Shown piece by piece: positions 53,599 through 62,207 of a DNA stretch of 64,000 bases. Every line of letters starts with the position of its first letter. Position 1 is the first letter of the stretch. The DNA is taken from assembly GCF_016907055.1 (NCBI RefSeq), contig NZ_JAFBBG010000006.1, positions 1 through 64,000 of the forward strand, read 5' to 3'. The notes under the pieces are model-generated. The model was not told where the DNA came from. It saw nothing but the letters and a program-made list of their open reading frames with translations, and made no database searches. Position numbers and translations under genes: made by a program. The stretch is from Paracholeplasma morum. Its GTDB lineage: Bacteria; Bacillota_I; Bacilli_A; Acholeplasmatales; UBA5453.

Positions 53599-54375
53599 TT
53601 ATAGTAAGTTTAGTTTTAAAGCTGCTTCGTATAACCCATCTTCTGCGATGTGTTTTGTTACAAACGTAGCTTTAGATTTTAATGTTTGGCTTTTTGAGTT
53701 CCCCATCGCAACGCCAATATCAGCCATTTCAATCATTTCAACATCATTCTCACCATCACCAAAGACGATGACTTTATCTGCGCCAATTAATGACTTAATT
53801 TGCGAAATCGCCTCACCTTTTGAGACGTTTTTAGAAACTAAATCTGCACCATCTTTATGCCAAGGGAAAAGCTTAATCTCTGGGAATTTAGATTTAAATT
53901 GATCAAACAAAGCCTGAGATTTACCGAATATCCATATTTGATAGACATCGTTGTTCAAATAAAACAAAGGATCAATCATTGGAATTGGCATTTGATAGTC
54001 TTTCAATGAGCGTCTAACAACGTCATCCAGCTTCGTAATAACATGTCTATCTTTGCCGATAAAACCAATGCCTAAATCTATTCGATTGGCAAACTCTAGT
54101 ACACGCTCGCATGCATCTTTAGGAAGAGGATTACCATAGACAAAAAGATCATCTTGATAGGCAACGGCCCCGTTGATGAGAATTCTAACCTTAAATAAAT
54201 CCTTTATGTCTGAAATAGCATCTAGTTGTTCTCCACTACGTCCTGTAGCTAGCCCTAAGATGTATCTGTCGTCTTTTGCTAGGTTTTGAATCATTTTTAT
54301 CGTATTTTTTGGTATGGATTGAGACTCATTATCGAATAGAGTACCATCCACATCAAAGAATAATGCTGTTTTCAT
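53599..54375 (-). CDS. HAD-superfamily hydrolase, Cof type
   Basis: Second HAD phosphatase of the window, 258 residues: motif I FFDVDGTLFD, motif II LATGRS, lysine in VSKGEAI, motif IV FGDGENDVEMIEM. The cap between motifs II and III is of the Cof/IIB class. Substrate unknown. Monocistronic. Confidence 0.9.
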   Translation of the reverse strand: MKTALFFDVDGTLFDNESQSIPKNTIKMIQNLAKDDRYILGLATGRSGEQLDAISDIKDLFKVRILINGAVAYQDDLFVYGNPLPKDACERVLEFANRIDLGIGFIGKDRHVITKLDDVVRRSLKDYQMPIPMIDPLFYLNNDVYQIWIFGKSQALFDQFKSKFPEIKLFPWHKDGADLVSKNVSKGEAISQIKSLIGADKVIVFGDGENDVEMIEMADIGVAMGNSKSQTLKSKATFVTKHIAEDGLYEAALKLNLL

Positions 54376-54390
54376 AATATCACCTGTTGT

Positions 54391-54399
54391 ATTTTACCA
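54391..54399 (-). promoter_or_regulatory. Extended -10 of the second HAD gene
   Basis: Minus-strand TGGTAAAAT 16 bases before the start. Confidence 0.5.
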
Positions 54400-54490
54400 T
54401 TTATTTATGCAATACTCTATGAATTTGTGTCGTTTTAATGTAAAATAGATTTAAAGTTACCGCGATATCCTGACTGAGGAGGATTACAAT

Positions 54491-56191
54491 ATGAGTAAGA
54501 ACGCGCTTTTAAATGATGGCGACATCGGTATTTTTGCGCTTGGCGGATTAGGCGAAGTCGGCAAAAATACATACGTATATGAAATTGAAGATAAGATTTT
54601 TTTAGTGGATGCAGGTATTTTATTCCCTGACAATTCACTTTTAGGGATAGATTATGTTATTCCTGACTACACATACCTAGTCGAAAACCAAGATAGAATT
54701 GTTGGGTTATTCATTACCCATGGTCATGAGGATCACATTGGGGGCATTCCCTATCTTTTAAAACAGGTTAAAATACCTAAGATTTATGCTGCAGGAATCG
54801 CGGTTGATTTTATTGAGCATAAACTATTAGAAACCAAAGACATTAAAAAACCTAGAATTATCGAGTATAAGAGCCACCATACATACACATTCGGGACGAC
54901 AGAAATATCTTTCGTTAGATTGAACCATTCAATTCCTGATATGTTTGGGATTGCTTTTAGAACTAAACAAGGAGTTTTATTCCATACTGGTGACTTTAAG
55001 ATTGACTATACACCAGTAGGTCCAGCTGCTGAATATGAAAAACTAGCTAGTCTTGGTAACGAAGGTGTATTATGCTTATTATCAGATTCTACCAATGCTG
55101 AACGTGATGGATTAACCCCATCAGAACGTACAGTAGGTACAGCAATCAGCGAAATATTCTCAAAACTAAGTGGACGAATCATTATTGCTACTTTCGCATC
55201 CAATATGTATCGTATGCAACAAATCGTTGAAGCCTCTTATAAAAATGGTCGAAAACTTGCAGTGTTTGGTCGTTCAATGGAACGCGCAATGGAAATTGGT
55301 CAACAAACTGGTTATATCCGAGCGCCAAAAGGAACGATTGTCAGTGGCGATGAAATCAATCAATACAAAGCGGATGAAGTCACGATATTATGTACTGGTT
55401 CTCAAGGGGAACCCCTTGCTGCGCTAAGTAGAATTGCAAATGGTACCCACCGTCAAATTAAAACCCAATCTGGTGATACAGTTATCTTCTCAAGTTCTCC
55501 AATTCCTGGAAACCAAGAATCCGTTAACCGTACCATTGATCAACTCTATAGACGTGACGTCAACGTCATTGTTAACGGTCCTGTTGCAGACACACATACT
55601 TCTGGTCACGGAAATAAACCCGACTTACAGTTGATGTTATCATTAATTAGGCCTAAGTTCTTCATCCCAATTCATGGTGAACACCGTATGTTAAAACACC
55701 ACAAAGAAATCGCAGTCGAACTTGGTGTTGAAAGAGACAACGTGTTAATCATGGATAATGGCGATGTAGCAGCCGTTAATGCAACAGAAATCAGATTAGC
55801 AGGTAGAGTCCAAGCCGGAGACATCTATATTGATGGTACCGGTATTGGTGATATTGGCAGCGCAATCATCAAAGAACGTAAGATGCTTTCAGAAGATGGT
55901 TTATTATCCATTATTCTTACCATTGATCCAGTCAACCGTAAATTGCTTACTGAACCAACTGTGATATCCCGTGGATTTATTTATATGAAAGGCAATGAAG
56001 CCATCACAAATGGCATTGGTCAAAAAGCGAAAGAAATACTACTTTACGAGTTTGAAAAGAAACTATTCAGTGAACATCAGTTTAAACAACTTCTAACGGA
56101 TCAAATCACTGATTATGTAAAACAGATTACACAGAGAAAACCAATGGTCATTCCTGTGTTGATGTCCCTAACTCAAAAACCCGTTGAATAA
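54491..56191 (+). CDS. rnjA: Ribonuclease J
   Basis: Metallo-beta-lactamase-family ribonuclease with 5'-3' exonuclease and endonuclease activity, central to mRNA decay in Firmicutes. The 566-residue protein has the zinc motif THGHEDHIGGIPYLL, a beta-CASP domain (DSTNAERDGLTPSERTVG; FIPIHGEHRMLKHH) and a C-terminal domain. Start ATG 54491 has GGAGG eight bases upstream. I cannot decide rnjA versus rnjB from sequence; only one copy lies here. Confidence 0.94.
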   Translation: MSKNALLNDGDIGIFALGGLGEVGKNTYVYEIEDKIFLVDAGILFPDNSLLGIDYVIPDYTYLVENQDRIVGLFITHGHEDHIGGIPYLLKQVKIPKIYAAGIAVDFIEHKLLETKDIKKPRIIEYKSHHTYTFGTTEISFVRLNHSIPDMFGIAFRTKQGVLFHTGDFKIDYTPVGPAAEYEKLASLGNEGVLCLLSDSTNAERDGLTPSERTVGTAISEIFSKLSGRIIIATFASNMYRMQQIVEASYKNGRKLAVFGRSMERAMEIGQQTGYIRAPKGTIVSGDEINQYKADEVTILCTGSQGEPLAALSRIANGTHRQIKTQSGDTVIFSSSPIPGNQESVNRTIDQLYRRDVNVIVNGPVADTHTSGHGNKPDLQLMLSLIRPKFFIPIHGEHRMLKHHKEIAVELGVERDNVLIMDNGDVAAVNATEIRLAGRVQAGDIYIDGTGIGDIGSAIIKERKMLSEDGLLSIILTIDPVNRKLLTEPTVISRGFIYMKGNEAITNGIGQKAKEILLYEFEKKLFSEHQFKQLLTDQITDYVKQITQRKPMVIPVLMSLTQKPVE

Positions 56192-56198
56192 CTCACTA

Positions 56199-56226
56199 AT
56201 CGTTTGGAAATCCAAACGATTTTTTT
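56199..56226 (+). terminator. Terminator of rnjA
   Basis: ATCGTTTGGA (56199-56208) and TCCAAACGAT (56211-56220), then a T run. Confidence 0.9.
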
Positions 56227-56240
56227 ATGCCATAATAACA

Positions 56241-56270
56241 AAAAAAAGTGATTCTCAGGAATCACTTTTA
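56241..56270 (-). terminator. Terminator of the uvrC operon
   Basis: AAAGTGATTC and GAATCACTTT (56245-56254, 56259-56268) with a 4-base loop; T run on the minus strand. Confidence 0.85.
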
Positions 56271-56281
56271 TCATATTTTAG

Positions 56282-56986
56282 TTATTTTTTTGCAGTTACG
56301 ACATAGGTAATGTCTTCTTTTAAATCGAATGAGTTGTGAGAGAATCCCCCAACCGTATTCACTTCACTGAACCCTACTTTTTGTAAGAATCCAATTAAGG
56401 TTTGGTGTTTTAGAGGCAATAAAAGCGTCTCATCCACAAATACTCTTAAACCGTCTGTTAATCTTGTTTTAAAGTGGATTTTACTGCCATCATACTCATA
56501 ATTACGATAAAAAGAGTATTGTTCATTGGTTACAGTAGATAACCCAGGAAGTTTCTTCTCCAAAATAAGGTCATAGTTAATTACTTGAATGACAACCGTT
56601 CCACCTTTTTTAAGAGCACGGTACATTTTCATAACTGCTTCTAGGACTTCTACTTCTGTATTCAAGTGAACCAACGAGTTTCCAATGCATATAATGCCTT
56701 CATAGGTATCATATGAAGAAAGGTTTAGCATATCATCTACTTGAAAGTCAACTTTGACCGATTCTCTAAAGGCTTTATCTTTGGCATATTCAATCATCGA
56801 AGTTGAAATATCGATGCCGGTTACTTCATACCCTAAATGCGCTAGAGAAACAGAATACTCACCAGAACCACAGGCCAAATCAAGGATTTTACCTTTTTTG
56901 AACTGGTTTTCTAAGAACTCAATAATCTTAGGGTTTCTTGGAAATATTTTATCGTAGTATGCTGCGAAATTATTATATAGACTCAT
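56282..56986 (-). CDS. Class I SAM-dependent methyltransferase
   Basis: Rossmann-fold methyltransferase of 234 residues. SAM motif I is ILDLACGSGEYSVSLA; motif II EVTGIDIST; motif III GIICIGNSLVHLN. The target is unknown: this is the YrrT/UbiE-like fold that is not specific enough to name. It starts one base after the exonuclease stop codon. Confidence 0.88.
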   Translation of the reverse strand: MSLYNNFAAYYDKIFPRNPKIIEFLENQFKKGKILDLACGSGEYSVSLAHLGYEVTGIDISTSMIEYAKDKAFRESVKVDFQVDDMLNLSSYDTYEGIICIGNSLVHLNTEVEVLEAVMKMYRALKKGGTVVIQVINYDLILEKKLPGLSTVTNEQYSFYRNYEYDGSKIHFKTRLTDGLRVFVDETLLLPLKHQTLIGFLQKVGFSEVNTVGGFSHNSFDLKEDITYVVTAKK

Positions 56987-56987
56987 T

Positions 56988-57830
56988 TTACATGACCTCT
57001 TTCATTTGTAGAATTAGCGCATCGAAAACATATTTTGTAACCATGGCATCATCTAAAGCATCATGGCTTTGATCATAAGCTTTGTTGTAGTAAAGTTCAT
57101 AGGCTTTGAATAACCCTAAATCATCTGATAGGTTGTAGTAGTTCTTGTGAATTTGCAATAAGTTTATAAACATATCGTCAAATGTGATCGGATCAACCCC
57201 ATTAATTTTATACGACGCTTTTAAGGCAATCATATCATTTTTTCCCCAGACAACGATCTTTGGATTATACATATCTATAATACCACGTAATCTCGTATAA
57301 AAGTGCACATAATCTAAAGCTTTTTCATAATAGGAGTCCGTGATTTGTAAGAACTTAACCGTCCTTGGGCTAATCTTAGGATACTTAGTTGGTTTGATGA
57401 ATATCGAATCCTGTTCAATGATTTGTCCACTTCTATCTCTCAAAATAAAGCCTGCTTGAATGACCTCCGCTTCAAAAGGACCTTTAAAATACGGTGGCAT
57501 CGTCATTTCCAAATCTAAAAACAGTAAGTAATCAAATCCATCAAGTACTTTATGCATCTGTTTTCTAATGTCTTTTAAGTCGTATAATATTTGATTCTTT
57601 CGATAAGAAGGTTTCTCAATCAAGCTAAAGTAAGCGACTTGCCAAGCATATCTATTGTCAATAATCTTTCGCTTGTTATAAAGCTCAAAAGACACAATGT
57701 GTCCTTTGTCTAAATATGCGAAATACTTCTTTGCTTGAGATTTGGTTAAATAATAAAATTCAATTTTTCCGTCAACAAGACAACTAAAGTAGCTTTGTTG
57801 ATCATTAACACTAAATATGACTCTTTTCAT
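56988..57830 (-). CDS. DEDDh 3'-5' exonuclease (KapD-like)
   Basis: Exonuclease with acidic motif I DLEMT, motif II WGKNDM and motif III HDALDDAMVT, of the DnaQ/KapD type. The 280-residue protein has about 95 extra N-terminal residues (YYLTKSQAKKYFAYLDKG) before the nuclease fold, which I do not recognise. Its start overlaps the end of uvrC by 20 bases, so it may take part in repair or RNA trimming. Confidence 0.82.
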   Translation of the reverse strand: MKRVIFSVNDQQSYFSCLVDGKIEFYYLTKSQAKKYFAYLDKGHIVSFELYNKRKIIDNRYAWQVAYFSLIEKPSYRKNQILYDLKDIRKQMHKVLDGFDYLLFLDLEMTMPPYFKGPFEAEVIQAGFILRDRSGQIIEQDSIFIKPTKYPKISPRTVKFLQITDSYYEKALDYVHFYTRLRGIIDMYNPKIVVWGKNDMIALKASYKINGVDPITFDDMFINLLQIHKNYYNLSDDLGLFKAYELYYNKAYDQSHDALDDAMVTKYVFDALILQMKEVM

Positions 57831-59601
57831 CTGGTTCTTCTCTTTCTAAAGATGCCAAGTGCTTCAGGACTTTTTCTCTTAATGTTTCATTAATGCCAAT
57901 CGATTGATAAGCTTCAATTGAACCTTGTTTCATATCATCGATGGTTACAAATTTTTCTAATATGGCCAGTTTCCTTTTTTCTCCGATACCCATAATACCG
58001 TCAAGATAAGATCTAACCAGTGTTTTGGATCGGGTTTGCTTATGAAACGTAATCGCAAATCTATGGACTTCTTCACTCATTTTTCCTAAGTAACTGTATA
58101 AGTAACTTGACCTGTCTATAGGATATTCTTGTTGATTATAAATGATGGCTTCTAGTTGGTGTTTGTCGTTCTTCTTTAGACCAATTAAGTGTGTAGTTAT
58201 TCCTAAAGAATCCAATACCTCTTTAGCAACATTAACTTGACCTTTACCACCATCGATAATGATCATATCTGCAAGTTCCAGTCCTTCTAATAAAACTTTT
58301 TGATACCTACGATAGACAACTTCACGAATAGCCCCATAATCATCCATCTTAGTAGTGTTCTTTAAATGGTATTTTCTATATTCTTTTTTAGATGGTTTTC
58401 CATCTCTAAACACAACCATTGCCGATACACTGTCTGCACCAAACAAATGGGCGTTATCAAATATCTCAATGTGGCTAATATCCGCAACACCTAATAGTTT
58501 CTCAAAAGCATCTAAAGCTTCTTGTTGTTTTTGAGTTTGAAGTTTATTTAGATATCTATAATTCTCGAAATCGTATTTCGCATTTTTAAATGCCATATCG
58601 ATCAATTGTTTTTTATCGCCAATCTTTGGGATGGTTGCGTGTTTACCAAACATTAACTCAATGTCTTCTTGTAAGAAAAGATTAGAAAATAAGAGTTCAT
58701 CTGGTTCGATGGATTTATCTTCATAATACTGCAAAATATAGTTATTAACAGCATCACTAATTGAACCTACATAACTAAAGATATCGCTTTTAATATCGAT
58801 AATCTTCCCACTTCTCATCTTAAGGATTTGAACTGAAACGTCTTCATGGTCGCCAAAATAAGCGATAAAATCTCTGTCCTTGTAATCATTTAGACTCATC
58901 AACTGTTTTTCGGTAGTATGTTCAATCGACTCAATCATTTCTTTGTATTCTTGAGCCTTTTCAAAATGAAGGGCATCTGCAGCTTTATACATCTCGTTTT
59001 TCAATTCTGAAAGGACATTTTTGGTATCGCCTTTTAAGAATGCCGATATTTCATTGATGATTGGTTTATAGTCGATTGCTTCTTTTTTAATACATGGTGC
59101 CAAGCATTGATTCATATGATAATAAAGACATGCCTTCTTTGGAAGTGTCTCGCATTTTCGCAACGGGTATATTTTATTAAGGAGTTTTACGGTATCTCTT
59201 GCTTTATAGACAGAGGGATATGGTCCAAATCGTTTACCCTTTTTATTGGTAGATTCTCGTTCTACAATCAATCTAGGGTCTTTTTCGTCGGTAATTGTAA
59301 TGAATGGATACGTCGCATCATCGGTTAGTTTGATATTGTATTTGGGTAAGTTCTCTTTAATTAAATGCAGTTCTAATATTAAAGATTCTCGTTCAGTATT
59401 CGTTTGAACAAAATTAAAATCGGCTATTTCTTGAACTAGCCGTGTTGTTTTGGCATTATGTGAGCCAGTAAAATAACTTTTGACTCTGTTTTTTAAGTTT
59501 TTAGCTTTCCCCACATATATAATCGTCCCAGCACTATTTAACATCAAATAACAGCCAGGAGAATCAGGCAGTGTTTTTAGTTTTTCATGAAGACTATTCA
59601 C
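57811..59601 (-). CDS. uvrC: Excinuclease ABC subunit C
   Basis: Makes both incisions in nucleotide excision repair. The 596-residue protein has an N-terminal GIY-YIG nuclease (PGCYLMLNSAGTIIYVGKAKNL), a UVR region (ALHFEKAQEYKEMI), a C-terminal RNase H-like nuclease (DNAHLFGADSVSAMVVF; IIDGGKGQVNVA) and helix-hairpin-helix repeats (IMGIGEKRKLAIL). I chose GTG 59601, which has an AGAGGTG ribosome site; a GTG three codons earlier is also possible. Confidence 0.94.
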   Translation of the reverse strand: MNSLHEKLKTLPDSPGCYLMLNSAGTIIYVGKAKNLKNRVKSYFTGSHNAKTTRLVQEIADFNFVQTNTERESLILELHLIKENLPKYNIKLTDDATYPFITITDEKDPRLIVERESTNKKGKRFGPYPSVYKARDTVKLLNKIYPLRKCETLPKKACLYYHMNQCLAPCIKKEAIDYKPIINEISAFLKGDTKNVLSELKNEMYKAADALHFEKAQEYKEMIESIEHTTEKQLMSLNDYKDRDFIAYFGDHEDVSVQILKMRSGKIIDIKSDIFSYVGSISDAVNNYILQYYEDKSIEPDELLFSNLFLQEDIELMFGKHATIPKIGDKKQLIDMAFKNAKYDFENYRYLNKLQTQKQQEALDAFEKLLGVADISHIEIFDNAHLFGADSVSAMVVFRDGKPSKKEYRKYHLKNTTKMDDYGAIREVVYRRYQKVLLEGLELADMIIIDGGKGQVNVAKEVLDSLGITTHLIGLKKNDKHQLEAIIYNQQEYPIDRSSYLYSYLGKMSEEVHRFAITFHKQTRSKTLVRSYLDGIMGIGEKRKLAILEKFVTIDDMKQGSIEAYQSIGINETLREKVLKHLASLEREEPDEKSHI

Positions 59602-59622
59602 ACACGACACCTCTACTTGTCT

Positions 59623-59631
59623 ATTTTAACA
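59623..59631 (-). promoter_or_regulatory. Extended -10 promoter of uvrC operon
   Basis: Minus-strand TGTTAAAAT 22 bases before the uvrC start, right after the rpoZ terminator T run. Confidence 0.55.
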
Positions 59632-59669
59632 TATAAAAAAAGAAAAGTAGAAGTTACTCTTCTACTTTT
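59632..59669 (-). terminator. Terminator of gmk-rpoZ, containing the rpoZ stop
   Basis: AAAAGTAGAAG and CTTCTACTTTT (59643-59653, 59659-59669) form an 11-bp stem; the rpoZ stop lies in the loop; T run follows. Confidence 0.9.
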
Positions 59670-59881
59670 TCAAGGAATTCTACTTGGATTTTGTCTTGTA
59701 AAACTTCTTCAAGTGCAATACCTACTGGTTTTTTGCATAATGCATCTTCCAACGAGGTGCCTTCAGCTTGAATTGACTTCGCTCTTTTAGCAGCAACATA
59801 AGCTAGTTTGTATTTGGAATCGATTTTTTCCAAAAGTTGGTCAATGGATGGGTATCTCATACCGTCTTTTTGATAATTCAT
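59654..59881 (-). CDS. rpoZ: RNA polymerase omega subunit
   Basis: 75-residue protein with the omega core MRYPSIDQLLEKIDSKYKLAYVAAKRAKSI (given as span) and GIALEEVLQDKI. It assists assembly of RNA polymerase around beta'. It starts two bases after the gmk stop codon (AAGGAGG in gmk end), the usual gmk-rpoZ pairing. Confidence 0.93.
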   Translation of the reverse strand: MNYQKDGMRYPSIDQLLEKIDSKYKLAYVAAKRAKSIQAEGTSLEDALCKKPVGIALEEVLQDKIQVEFLEKVEE

Positions 59882-59883
59882 TT

Positions 59884-60504
59884 TTAGTCCTCCTTAACCA
59901 TCTTCATATATCTATGAATGGTTCTTTCCGTTTTCGCATGTTCAGCACGGATAATCGCCATGATTCTGTCAGCGGCATTATTGACATCATCATTAACAAC
60001 AATGTAGTCATATTTATGTGCCAACATAAACTCTCTATCTGCTTTTTCCATGCGTTTTTTTATCATTTCGGGCGTATCTGTTCCACGTTTAATCAAACGT
60101 TCGTAAAGTGCCTTTTTTCCAGGCGGAACAATGAAAATAAATACTGCGTCTTTAGCTTTTTCTCTTACCTGAAGTGCGCCTTCTACTTCTATTTCAAGAA
60201 CGACCTCTTTGCCATTCTCTAATTGCTCTTCCACTTTGTCCAGTGGCGTCCCATAATAATTACCTACAAACTCTGCCCACTCTAAAAACTTGTTCTCACT
60301 GATGCGTTTCAAGAATTCTTCTTTTGAAACAAAATAGTAATCAACCCCATCGACTTCACCAGGTCTTGGTGCACGAGTGGTCATTGATACGGAATAAATT
60401 AAATCATGGTTTGGCATGTCAAATAATGCTTTGCGGACGGTTCCTTTACCGACTCCTGAAGGTCCGGAAATTACAATTAGTAATCCACGATCGTTTAATT
60501 TCAT
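59884..60504 (-). CDS. gmk: Guanylate kinase
   Basis: Phosphorylates GMP to GDP. The 206-residue protein has the P-loop ISGPSGVGKGTV, TTRAPRPGEVDGVDY (GMP-binding) and DVNNAADRI. Followed at two bases by rpoZ. Confidence 0.95.
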   Translation of the reverse strand: MKLNDRGLLIVISGPSGVGKGTVRKALFDMPNHDLIYSVSMTTRAPRPGEVDGVDYYFVSKEEFLKRISENKFLEWAEFVGNYYGTPLDKVEEQLENGKEVVLEIEVEGALQVREKAKDAVFIFIVPPGKKALYERLIKRGTDTPEMIKKRMEKADREFMLAHKYDYIVVNDDVNNAADRIMAIIRAEHAKTERTIHRYMKMVKED

Positions 60505-60539
60505 ACGTTCACCCCTTCTTTTGCATTATATTGTAAGTA

Positions 60540-60568
60540 ATTATACCCCAAAAAAAGGTAATAGTAAA
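60540..60568 (-). promoter_or_regulatory. Promoter of gmk-rpoZ
   Basis: Minus-strand TTTACT (60563-60568), 17-base spacer, TATAAT (60540-60545). Confidence 0.65.
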
Positions 60569-60628
60569 GCCAAAACCCACTAAAAAGCGTATAAATCCGT
60601 TTACATTTTAGCACATTATCTATGGATA

Positions 60629-60637
60629 TGATATACT
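60629..60637 (+). promoter_or_regulatory. Extended -10 promoter of rqcH
   Basis: TGATATACT 17 bases before the rqcH start; no good -35. Confidence 0.5.
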
Positions 60638-60653
60638 ATTTGATGGTGATCAT

Positions 60654-62207
60654 ATGGCATTAGATGGTTTTTTCATTCACCACTTGGCGAATGAACTTAA
60701 TACTGAACTAAAAAACGTTAGAATTAAAAAAATACGTCAACCTTATAAAGACGTTTTTACTTTTGAGTTTTTCAGAAAAGGTTCATTCTACTTAAGGTTC
60801 AATCTAAATCCTAATTTCCCACACGTGAGAATCACTGCTGAAGATCTGCCTTTTGATGAAAAAAGTAACCTTTTAAATGCGTTAAGAAAACATATTGAAG
60901 ATGCGCTTCTGCTATCGGTGGAGCAACACCTACAAGATAGAGTCTTGATATTCTCTTTCCAAAAATTCGACCAGATATTTGGGTATACCAACTATAAAGT
61001 GATTTTTGAAGCAATGGGTAGAACGACAAACTTAATTCTTCTCAAAGATAACATCATTTTAGATGCTCACTATAAGCAATTTTCAAGTGATAAACGAAGT
61101 GTGCTTATCAATCAACCTTTTGAATTCTTCACCATCGATAAAAAAGAAATTGATAAAGACTCTCTAGACCTATTAAAAACATGTGATTCCCCAAAAGAAA
61201 TCATGGATACTTTTATGGGTATATCGCTTCAGACTGCCACTTTCATCTATCAGAATAAGGCTTTAAATCCCTATTCAATCCTTAAGAATCCAACGTTATA
61301 TCAATCATCCAAAAAACTATTTAGCCCTGTCGATATCAATCTAGATTATCCAAAGATACACTTTGAAACGTTATCTCAATTGCTTTCACAAATTGATCAA
61401 AAAGAATCTCCAAAAGACACTCAGCTTAAAGGGGTTTTGGCGAAAGAAATCAAACGACTTGAAACAAAATCTCTTCATCTTAATGCTGATTTAGAGATGA
61501 ACTTAAACTATGAAAAATATAAAGAAATGGCCGATGCCATATACATGAGTGGTCTAGACTTAAATGAGAAATTAAGTACGCTCAACGATCTTAAACTAGA
61601 CTCACAAAAAACCCTTAATGATAACGCACAAGGTTTCTATAAGCTTTATCATAAGGCTAAAAAGGCAATCCGTCCGATAGAAAACCAAATTGAACTTAAC
61701 AATAACTTACTTAACTACTATAAAGGGTTGCTGGATGTCCTAGTTTATGCTCAGAATGATGACATTAAAGACATAAAAGACGAATTGTCAGAGACGGGTT
61801 TAATCAAACAAGCAGTTAACAAGCAAAAAAACAAGAAACCCATAAAACCTAAGATTCTCTCTTATGCATTCGATGATTTTCAGGTGTTTATAGGAAAATC
61901 CTCTTTACAAAATGAATATTTGACCCATGAATTAGGTCAAAAAGATGACTATTGGTTTCACGTCAAACAAGGTAGTGGATCGCATGTAATTCTAAGAGGG
62001 GCTTTTCACGAAAAATCCCTTAGAACTGCAGCAATGCTTGCTGCATATTACAGTCCTATGAGAAACTCATCTTCTATTCCTGTGGATTATACGCGCCTTA
62101 GAAACATCAAAAAAATAAAAGGCCTTCCTGGTTATAACGTGAGTTATAAGGATCAGAAGACCATCTATATTGATATTGATCTAAACCTACTAGACTTACC
62201 CTACTAA
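60654..62207 (+). CDS. rqcH: Ribosome quality-control factor RqcH (NFACT family)
   Basis: Homologue of eukaryotic Rqc2: binds 50S subunits with stalled nascent chains and adds C-terminal alanine tails (family knowledge). The 517-residue protein has an NFACT-N domain (MALDGFFIHHLANELN), a central coiled coil (about 265-385), and an NFACT-R domain with DYWFHVKQGSGSHVILRG. It was formerly annotated as fibronectin-binding protein. Its 3' end overlaps the convergent ktrB gene by 12 bases. Confidence 0.92.
   Translation: MALDGFFIHHLANELNTELKNVRIKKIRQPYKDVFTFEFFRKGSFYLRFNLNPNFPHVRITAEDLPFDEKSNLLNALRKHIEDALLLSVEQHLQDRVLIFSFQKFDQIFGYTNYKVIFEAMGRTTNLILLKDNIILDAHYKQFSSDKRSVLINQPFEFFTIDKKEIDKDSLDLLKTCDSPKEIMDTFMGISLQTATFIYQNKALNPYSILKNPTLYQSSKKLFSPVDINLDYPKIHFETLSQLLSQIDQKESPKDTQLKGVLAKEIKRLETKSLHLNADLEMNLNYEKYKEMADAIYMSGLDLNEKLSTLNDLKLDSQKTLNDNAQGFYKLYHKAKKAIRPIENQIELNNNLLNYYKGLLDVLVYAQNDDIKDIKDELSETGLIKQAVNKQKNKKPIKPKILSYAFDDFQVFIGKSSLQNEYLTHELGQKDDYWFHVKQGSGSHVILRGAFHEKSLRTAAMLAAYYSPMRNSSSIPVDYTRLRNIKKIKGLPGYNVSYKDQKTIYIDIDLNLLDLPY

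Noticed and set aside
59848-60222. 124-codon plus-strand frame opposite gmk
   Set aside because: Antisense shadow; Phe/Ser-rich product, and gmk has all its motifs.
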